A stretch of DNA of 8,770 nt from Planctomycetota bacterium (lineage in GTDB: Bacteria > Planctomycetota > PUPC01 > JACPCR01). Position 1 is the first letter of the stretch. Each line of letters opens with the position of its first letter. A program made the translations under genes and the position numbers. The notes beneath the pieces are model-generated. The model did not search any database and was not told the DNA's origin. It saw only the letters and a list, made by a program, of their open reading frames with translations. Of this stretch, positions 1 through 5,916 are shown one piece after another. The stretch lies in assembly GCA_030740295.1 (NCBI GenBank), contig JASLXP010001056.1, positions 1 to 8,770 on the forward strand. The letters run 5' to 3'.

Positions 1-2598
1 CATGGAGAGCGGGTTGGCGCCGAGTTGGAAATCGGCGTTGAGGCTGGCAGCGTCAAGATATTTCTGGTCTTTGGTCATCAGGTAGGCGTAGAGGCAGGGC
101 GCGCCGTAGAAGCCTCCGCCGTTGGCCGTGCCCCAGCCGAGATAGCCCTCTTCACCCATACCGGCGCGGTAACCGGAGTTTGAGGTCGTCTCGACGATTT
201 TGTCGGCGCAACTGAGCAGAGCTTTCGTGAGCCGCTCTCGCACCTGCGGATCGGTCTTGTCATCGGGCAGTGCCAGGTAAGGCCAGACGAAAGTCGCGCC
301 CTGATGGCTGCCGACTCCTATCTCCTCGCGCTCATTGGTGTAACTCTTGACATCGTTGCGGTAAGTCTGTTTGCCGGTCGTTCGGTAGAGCTCGGCTGCG
401 GCGTAAGGGCGGATGGCTCGCCGGGCGCCGTGCTTTTTGTCGTCCGGATTGAGTACCTGTGTCCTGTCGAACGCGTAAGCCTTTTCGGCGGATGCCAGGA
501 ACGATGCAGCGTCTTCGGCGTTGAATGGTTTGATCAGACGAGCATAGAGGGCGGCTGTCCCTGCGTACTGGACGGCTGACTCCGGGTTCGCGGGCAGGAC
601 ACCAAACGCGGGCCGCGGCTTTCGACGGCGGTTGTACCCAGTGATGGAATCGCAATCGTTGCCGCGCCCAAGCGGCACGCTTCCGTCTTCGGCCTGATGG
701 TCACGCCAGAAGAAAAGACCCCAGCGAGCCTCGTCGAGGACGTCCGGGATGCCGTTGCCGCTCTCGGGGATATCGAGGTCGCCGTCTTTGAAGGTCTCCG
801 GAAAAAGTTCGTAAGCGAAGAGAATCTGAGACGTGGCCGGCAGGTGATAGGTGAACGTGTCGAAATCGGCCGCATCGTGGTAGCCGCCGATGAAAGACTT
901 CTTCCTCTCGCCGGGTTTGGGCCTGTAGCGTTTGCGCACCAGGTAGCCGCTCTCCCAACATTCAGTGTGGCAGGCCGGCTTCGTGAATTCAGTCCACGGC
1001 TCACGGAATGCCTGCCCACAGCGCTGATGAAAGAAGGCCCGCATCGTGTGGTAATACATTTCCCTGACCCGTTGGCCGCCGATGTCAAAGCGGCTCGAAC
1101 GCCCAAGGCCGGGCACGTAGATGTGATATCTGCCGGCCGTGCTGAAATCAGAGAAATCCATCTGGTAAACACTTTCACCGGAGTTGGCGTGGTCGGGCGT
1201 ACGTTCCGAAATTTTGCCCTCGAACACCGGCTGACCGGACTTTTCATCGATCAGGTTAAATTTCTGATACCTGCCGTAATCGACGTTGCCCTGGTCGCCG
1301 CTCCACCAGCCGAGATACGCATAACGTTTCCCACCGACCGGCGAGTAGACGAACTGGTTGACCTTGATTACCGGCGTGATCGTTTTTCTGTCGTTGAACG
1401 TCAGTTCGATCTTCGATTTCATCGGCGCAGCGATCTGAGCGACATGAATCGAGTAAGACTTGCCGGGCTTCAGCGGTTTGGGAAGAGTGATGTAGAAGTG
1501 GTGCTCGTAGAGGAAGTTCGATGGGAACTTGCCGATGCTCGAACGATAGACTTCCTTGCTGTGCCGGCCCACGGACGACGGCCGTGGCCCCTGGTCAAAA
1601 TCCGCGTCGTCTTTGCTCGTAACCGAGAACGTCTTCGCCACCTGATGCTCGGCGACGACTTCGTTGCTGAGCCCAGCGCCGGACTTCGCGAAGCCGCCGT
1701 CCACTGCTACCTCCAGGATGTCGCCGCGAATGACGCGAACTCGACGGATGCCCTGGAAGTGCCCTTCACGGATACCGGCCTCCATCATGCGCCCGCGCTC
1801 CTGGGCGAACTTGCGGCTGAAGTATCCTTTGGGTGGGAGCTCGCGGCGTGCTCGTTTGGCGGTCCGTTCGGGAGATGCGTAGAAATCATGATCCGAGATC
1901 GTCGCCGCCCAGATGACCGGTGTCAGTTGGTTCATCGATTTGAACGTGAGCGAGGCAATCTCTTTTTCGGACGAGGGATTCTGCCACTGCATAGCCCAGA
2001 CGCTGATGACGCATTTCCACTTGAGCGCGTAGATGTTGACGCCCCGAATGATGGGCCAGGCGAGTCGTTCGCGATGAGTGCCGCTCCACCAACTGTTCAG
2101 CTCGATGCCATTGCGCAGGTTGATGACGTTACTCGTAGCGTCCGCATAAGTGACGGTGCACGTCATGGCGACATGGTCTTTCGGTTGTCCTTTGGCCGTA
2201 CGGCCGACGCCGTTCGTGAGCAGATAGACGAACTTGCCCTTCGCACCCGGCGTTGGCGTTGTGGCCGATTCGGGCTTGTCTTTACCCCGCGCCAGCCCAC
2301 GCAACATGACGACTGATTTATCCTGTTGCTTCGGGTCGATCGCATGAAAGGTGTAGCCCTGCTGCGTGACCGTGCCGAATTTGAGCGGAGGATAGAGATA
2401 CATGTCGTTGATACCTTCGTCCGACCACCCGCCCTTGCCGTTGTCCGCAATGCCGTCATCCTCGATGCTTGTGTTGGCTACTCCGCGAAGGTCTACGAGG
2501 TAGGGGTCTTCGCCGTGGACGAGAGCGATTGCGCAGACGGAGCAGGTAACGAAAAGAAGGGAGAACAAACATCTGCATGAGACGTCCGTGTCACGCAT
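1..2598 (-). CDS. Secreted glycoside hydrolase family 9 (endoglucanase-type), 3' end outside window
   Basis: Predicted secreted beta-glucan hydrolase (inverting GH9 fold). One frame stays open from the ATG at 2598-2596 to base 1, giving 866 codons with no stop. Residues 1-30 form a signal peptide with a hydrophobic core (LFSLLFVTC) and likely cleavage near VHG/ED. Residues about 33-240 are a beta-rich module (DLRGVAN..., NGKGGWSDEG..., SWWSG..., WQNPSSEKEI) that I recall from PVC secreted proteins as a carbohydrate-binding-like sandwich. Residues about 250-405 are a second beta-rich region that I cannot name. Residues about 410-505 match the Ig-like CelD_N domain (KVNQFVYSP ... PGLGRSSRFDI). 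The catalytic domain starts near 515, with GGYHDAADFD (D575 and D578, the nucleophile-activating base pair of GH9) and PESGNGIPDVLDEARWG (about 610-626). The last residues, LGANPLSM, match the conserved LGxNP segment. The catalytic-acid Glu should lie roughly 60-100 residues further, outside the window. The ribosome site AGGAG sits 7 nt before the ATG. The start overlaps the end of the reductase gene by 8 bp. Substrate is not determined. Confidence 0.9.
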   Translation of the reverse strand, partial: MRDTDVSCRCLFSLLFVTCSVCAIALVHGEDPYLVDLRGVANTSIEDDGIADNGKGGWSDEGINDMYLYPPLKFGTVTQQGYTFHAIDPKQQDKSVVMLRGLARGKDKPESATTPTPGAKGKFVYLLTNGVGRTAKGQPKDHVAMTCTVTYADATSNVINLRNGIELNSWWSGTHRERLAWPIIRGVNIYALKWKCVISVWAMQWQNPSSEKEIASLTFKSMNQLTPVIWAATISDHDFYASPERTAKRARRELPPKGYFSRKFAQERGRMMEAGIREGHFQGIRRVRVIRGDILEVAVDGGFAKSGAGLSNEVVAEHQVAKTFSVTSKDDADFDQGPRPSSVGRHSKEVYRSSIGKFPSNFLYEHHFYITLPKPLKPGKSYSIHVAQIAAPMKSKIELTFNDRKTITPVIKVNQFVYSPVGGKRYAYLGWWSGDQGNVDYGRYQKFNLIDEKSGQPVFEGKISERTPDHANSGESVYQMDFSDFSTAGRYHIYVPGLGRSSRFDIGGQRVREMYYHTMRAFFHQRCGQAFREPWTEFTKPACHTECWESGYLVRKRYRPKPGERKKSFIGGYHDAADFDTFTYHLPATSQILFAYELFPETFKDGDLDIPESGNGIPDVLDEARWGLFFWRDHQAEDGSVPLGRGNDCDSITGYNRRRKPRPAFGVLPANPESAVQYAGTAALYARLIKPFNAEDAASFLASAEKAYAFDRTQVLNPDDKKHGARRAIRPYAAAELYRTTGKQTYRNDVKSYTNEREEIGVGSHQGATFVWPYLALPDDKTDPQVRERLTKALLSCADKIVETTSNSGYRAGMGEEGYLGWGTANGGGFYGAPCLYAYLMTKDQKYLDAASLNADFQLGANPLSM

Positions 2599-3496
2599 AC
2601 CATTTCTCCTGCAACGCGGAAATATCAGCGGCCAGATCGTACTGCATGGGCTGCGTCTCTTTGTCGGCTTCGAGGTAGCGGTTGAGGTGAGGTGGTTTGG
2701 TGGTCATGCCGATAGTGGAGACGACGTTCGGGAAGGCGCGGCGGAAAGACATGTTGAATTCGACCCAGTCTTTGCATCCGGAGCGTTCGTAAATCCTCTT
2801 AAGATCCTCCACGCGCTGCCGCGTATCGGGATGCGTGTAATTCGGCATCGGAGTTGTCTCGGCGTCCCAGGTCTCGTACTCCACAAAGATCCTGGCCAGG
2901 GCGCGGAGAGAGATGACCTCCGCACCGCTCTGCTGCAACAAGCCAGAGACTTCGTTGCTTGCGTCTCGCTCGACTGCATTGAGGTACATCATATAGCCAT
3001 CGACGATGTCCTGAATGAGTGCCCATTGATCCGCACTGACGCCGGAGTCCAACTGAAAGGCGTATTTGGCGACCAGGCCGTCAGCGCGCAGTTGCTGCAG
3101 TGCGGTAGAGATTGGGCCGCCTTCACGGATGTCGTCGTAGAATCGGTCGCTGCCCCAGATCTGTGCGATCTCGATCTGGTCTTTGCCGAGAACTTCGAGG
3201 GTCTCGTGGACGTTGCGGACGGGATCGTCGGTGGTCGCCGGCGCGCCGGAATCGTATCCGGCAATGAACAGCTTGAGGATCATCTTCGGCTTTACGCCCA
3301 GGTCATCGCATGCCTTTCGCAAGAATTTGAAGGTGCCGCCGGCGACACCGCCGCCGTAGTCCGGGCTCGCATGCAGCCAATTGTTGTTCTCGGCAACGAT
3401 GCGGATCAGTTCGCGGTCGTTGGCGTAGTCGTTGCCGGGCAGACCGACGTCACCTGCGCCGTAGATATACGTGGGGAGATCTGTGAATGTGGGCAT
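2591..3496 (-). CDS. Aldo/keto reductase-fold protein with altered catalytic tetrad
   Basis: A 301-residue cytoplasmic protein with no signal peptide and the layout of the aldo/keto reductase (AKR) barrel. It shows an N-terminal YIYGAGDVGLPG loop, the LHASPDYGGG segment (residues 41-50) in the place of the usual DTSPxYG, a K75 strand (MILKLF), an IEIAQIWGSD strand (108-117) in the place of xDLxxIHxxD, a later YLNAVER strand, and a C-terminal NVVSTIGMTTKPPHLNRYLEA segment typical of the AKR cofactor-side end. Tyr47 and Lys75 are kept. The tetrad Asp is His42 and the tetrad His is Trp114, so normal NADPH-dependent carbonyl reduction is uncertain. The frame extends upstream to an ATG at 3595, but that ATG lies inside the heptamer repeat and adds 33 non-AKR residues, so Met at 3496 is preferred. 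No good ribosome site precedes either start. It is the first gene of a coupled pair with the GH9 gene. Substrate unknown. Confidence 0.8.
   Translation of the reverse strand: MPTFTDLPTYIYGAGDVGLPGNDYANDRELIRIVAENNNWLHASPDYGGGVAGGTFKFLRKACDDLGVKPKMILKLFIAGYDSGAPATTDDPVRNVHETLEVLGKDQIEIAQIWGSDRFYDDIREGGPISTALQQLRADGLVAKYAFQLDSGVSADQWALIQDIVDGYMMYLNAVERDASNEVSGLLQQSGAEVISLRALARIFVEYETWDAETTPMPNYTHPDTRQRVEDLKRIYERSGCKDWVEFNMSFRRAFPNVVSTIGMTTKPPHLNRYLEADKETQPMQYDLAADISALQEKWYA
2606..2610 (-). promoter_or_regulatory. Shine-Dalgarno site of the GH9 gene
   Basis: AGGAG on the minus strand, 7 nt upstream of the ATG at 2598. It lies inside the last codons of the reductase gene. Together with the 8-bp overlap (the sequence TATGCGTGA holds both the GH9 ATG and the reductase TGA), it fixes the GH9 start and suggests translational coupling. 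Confidence 0.7.
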
Positions 3497-3586
3497 GGTG
3501 GAGGATGGACTGTTGGAGTCTCGCCTTCTCGCAGGATTCTGGAGTTTCGTCAGAGCATCAAGTAACGGCAACCGGATTTTGGGGGC

Positions 3587-3670
3587 ATTCACCATTCACC
3601 ATTCACCATTCACCATTCACTCTTCACCATTCACTCTTCACCATTCACTCTTCACCATTCACCATTCACC
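3587..3670. repeat. Twelve-copy heptanucleotide tandem repeat (ATTCACC and variants)
   Basis: Exact 7-bp periodicity over 84 bp in the divergent spacer. The order is four copies of ATTCACC, then three copies of the 14-mer ATTCACTCTTCACC (two variant heptamers), then two more ATTCACC. It is flanked by a G run on the left and a CCTCC run on the right. The array has a higher-order structure: a 14-bp double unit amplified inside a 7-bp array. It resembles the short tandemly repeated heptamers described in cyanobacteria and some other bacteria. Frame is not preserved by a 7-bp unit, so it is not expected to be coding. It covers the start of the upstream-extended reductase frame. Confidence 0.95.
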
Positions 3671-3733
3671 TCCTCCCCACTCCATGTATGAACAGGTAAA
3701 GACGGGCCGCAGAACCCTCCCGAGGGGCTATGC

Positions 3734-3761
3734 TTGTGAGCTATAGGGCGACAGATATAAT
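3734..3761 (+). promoter_or_regulatory. Putative sigma70-type promoter for the glycosyltransferase operon
   Basis: A perfect TATAAT (3756-3761) is preceded, after a 16-bp spacer, by TTGTGA (3734-3739, four of six matches to TTGACA). It lies in the divergent spacer and reads toward the glycosyltransferase gene. Transcription would begin near 3768, leaving a leader of about 97 nt before the ATG at 3865. That makes the earlier in-frame ATG at 3730 an unlikely start. Confidence 0.45.
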
Positions 3762-3864
3762 CGCCCGCCCTTTCACCGGGAGGTATTACAGAGAGCGTCA
3801 GAATGTCGTTATTCACGAATTCAGAAACGCCTCCGATCCCGGTTTCCAATCCCCCTTCAAAACT

Positions 3865-5871
3865 ATGATGGTTGGCAGACTCACCGTAATCGAACCGGAC
3901 AGGGACGCCTATACAGTTTCAGTAACTGATGGTCAGGTGCTGATCGTTGGCCGGGGGCCGACAGCGGATATCGTCATCCTCGACAAACTTGCTTCACGGA
4001 ACCACTGCGAGCTCCGCAACGACGGCGGCAAATGCACGTTGAGCGACCTGGAGAGTCTCAACGGAACTTATTTGAACGGCGCAAAGCTCAGCTCGGATTC
4101 GCTGAAACCAGGTGACAAGTTTTCCATTGGCTCTACGGAATTCGAGTTTGTCACTGAAGAGGAAGAAGTCCTCCCGCCCGCTGAAGCCATTCTGTCCAGT
4201 GAAATCGGTACGCCATCCGCACCTTCTCCGCCTCCCCTGCCTGAACCCGCAATAAAGGAATCGACCAACGGCAGCAATGACGATAGCAGACCCAAACCTG
4301 CTACCGTGGGCTCGACAATTCAGGCGACCCCAACGAATCTCAGTCCGGACGCACTTCATCCTGACCACACCGTCGACCTTTTTCTGAAGAAGAATATGGA
4401 TATGGCGGCCAACAAGGTGGTCACACCTTTTCAGGTGCTTTGGTATATGACCGTTCTGGCTGCGGCGTTTGTGATCTTCCTCTACGACTGGCTGCACTTC
4501 CTGCATCTCGCTCATCTCTTCTGCTCGCTTTACCTGGTCGTTATTCTGTTCAAGCTCGCCTGCGTCGGGCTGTCTGTGCTGTTCCGCATGGACATCCGAA
4601 TTAAGGAAGACGAGCTCGCAAGCCTGAAAGATGAAGACCTGCCCATCTATACCATTCTCGTCCCACTGTATAAGGAAACAGAAGTCGCCCAGAAGATCGT
4701 CCGCAATCTGAAGGCGCTCGACTACCCGCAGGAAAAGCTCGACGTTAAGCTGCTGCTCGAAGAGGACGATCAGGAAACCATCCAGGCATGCCTCGAGGCA
4801 GACCTGCCGGAGAATTTCCATACCATCGTGGTGGCTGACAACAAACCGAAGACGAAACCGAAGGCGTGCAATCACGGGCTCGAACAGGCAAAAGGTGAAT
4901 ACCTGGTCATTTACGACGCAGAGGACAGGCCCGAACCGGATCAACTGAAAAAGGCATTTTACGCGTTCACCGAGCGCACCGGTGTCCGCACCGTCTGCCT
5001 GCAGGCAAAACTGAATTACTTCAACCCCCGCCAGAATTTCCTCACCAAGTGGTTCGCCATCGAATACACCACCTGGTTCGACCTGTACCTGCCCGGCCTG
5101 CACGCATTGCGCGCACCCATCCCGTTGGGAGGCACCTCCAATCATTTCCAGACCGACGTCCTCCGGCGGATCGGCGGATGGGATCCGTTTAACGTCACGG
5201 AAGACTGTGACCTCGGCATCCGGCTTTACCGCATGGGGTACAAGACGGCCATCCTCGATTCCACCACCTGGGAGGAAGCCAACTCTCAGCTCATGAACTG
5301 GATTCGTCAGCGTTCCCGGTGGGTCAAGGGCTACATCCAGACACACCTGGTCCACATGCGAAATCCGGTGAAAACGTTGTGGGAACTGGGGCCGTGGAAA
5401 TTCTTCGGCTTCCTGGTATCGATCGGCGGGCTGGCGTTGACATTGCTTCTCAATCCTATCTTCTGGTCAGTCGTCATTGTGTATGGCGGCCTGTGGGGTG
5501 CCCAACTCGCCGCGCCGGGAACTGAAATCTACGGGGTGGAACTAGCGCCCTGGAAAATGGTTTACGAAATCAATGAATACGATCAGTTCTGGCCCAAAGT
5601 ATCGCAGGTGTTCTTTCTCATGACGGCTGTCCTTTTTGCGGGCAATTTCTTTTTCGTCTTCACTCACATTTTCGCCTGCTTCAGGAGGGGGCTGCTTGGA
5701 CTCTTGTTCCACGCCCTGATGATGCCCATCTATTGGATATTCATCAGCATTGGCGCGTGGAAAGGCTTCATCCAACTGCTGCACAATCCGTTCTATTGGG
5801 AGAAGACTCAGCATGGGCTGGATAAGGGAAGTGATGACCATCACTCCTCTGATTTCAATGAGGAAGATTAG
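3865..5871 (+). CDS. FHA domain fused to membrane family-2 glycosyltransferase (XagB/cellulose-synthase-like)
   Basis: Predicted inner-membrane processive glycosyltransferase for an exopolysaccharide. Numbering is from the ATG at 3865 (668 residues). Residues about 1-97 are an FHA domain with intact phosphothreonine-binding marks: G29-R30, S44-R-N-H47 and NGTYLNG (66-72). A Pro/Ser-rich acidic linker follows (about 100-180). Two membrane segments lie at about 191-212 and 218-241. The cytosolic GT2 domain has LEEDDQ (298-303), DAEDRP (351-356, in the place of the DxD sugar-nucleotide/metal site), TEDCD (445-449) and QRSRW (482-486, the QxxRW motif of processive synthases). Three further hydrophobic blocks follow at about 513-545, 582-606 and 611-639, then NPFYWEKTQHG and an acidic tail. 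The frame also contains an ATG at 3730 (713 residues), but the promoter-like element lies downstream of that ATG, and the extra 45 residues show no domain. Neither start has a convincing ribosome site. It is probably the first gene of an operon with the next two. The polymer is unknown. Confidence 0.88.
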   Translation: MMVGRLTVIEPDRDAYTVSVTDGQVLIVGRGPTADIVILDKLASRNHCELRNDGGKCTLSDLESLNGTYLNGAKLSSDSLKPGDKFSIGSTEFEFVTEEEEVLPPAEAILSSEIGTPSAPSPPPLPEPAIKESTNGSNDDSRPKPATVGSTIQATPTNLSPDALHPDHTVDLFLKKNMDMAANKVVTPFQVLWYMTVLAAAFVIFLYDWLHFLHLAHLFCSLYLVVILFKLACVGLSVLFRMDIRIKEDELASLKDEDLPIYTILVPLYKETEVAQKIVRNLKALDYPQEKLDVKLLLEEDDQETIQACLEADLPENFHTIVVADNKPKTKPKACNHGLEQAKGEYLVIYDAEDRPEPDQLKKAFYAFTERTGVRTVCLQAKLNYFNPRQNFLTKWFAIEYTTWFDLYLPGLHALRAPIPLGGTSNHFQTDVLRRIGGWDPFNVTEDCDLGIRLYRMGYKTAILDSTTWEEANSQLMNWIRQRSRWVKGYIQTHLVHMRNPVKTLWELGPWKFFGFLVSIGGLALTLLLNPIFWSVVIVYGGLWGAQLAAPGTEIYGVELAPWKMVYEINEYDQFWPKVSQVFFLMTAVLFAGNFFFVFTHIFACFRRGLLGLLFHALMMPIYWIFISIGAWKGFIQLLHNPFYWEKTQHGLDKGSDDHHSSDFNEED

Positions 5872-5916
5872 GCGGCCGGCCTGCAATTGATTGTCCTGTG
5901 GGTTTTAGCCCGTTAA

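Noticed and set aside
697..2316. A 539-codon open frame on the plus strand.
   Set aside because: It lies wholly antisense to the GH9 gene, whose minus-strand frame shows clear domains and motifs. The plus frame shows no recognisable fold and is a by-product of GC-rich codon use.
2588..3565. A 325-codon open frame on the plus strand.
   Set aside because: It is antisense to the aldo/keto reductase gene, which has family motifs and a coupled downstream gene. The plus frame has none.
3497..3595. A 33-residue N-terminal extension of the reductase from the ATG at 3595.
   Set aside because: The ATG is part of the heptamer repeat, the added residues are not AKR-like, and the fold begins right after Met at 3496.
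3994..5355. A 453-codon open frame on the minus strand.
   Set aside because: It is the antisense shadow of the glycosyltransferase, which carries FHA and GT2 motifs in the plus frame. The minus frame has no domain pattern.
5872..5916. GGCCGGCC palindrome and a GGG-TTTTAG-CCC stem between the glycosyltransferase and the next gene, as a terminator.
   Set aside because: The stem is only three pairs, the palindrome has no loop, and no T run follows. The short gap fits an operon better.
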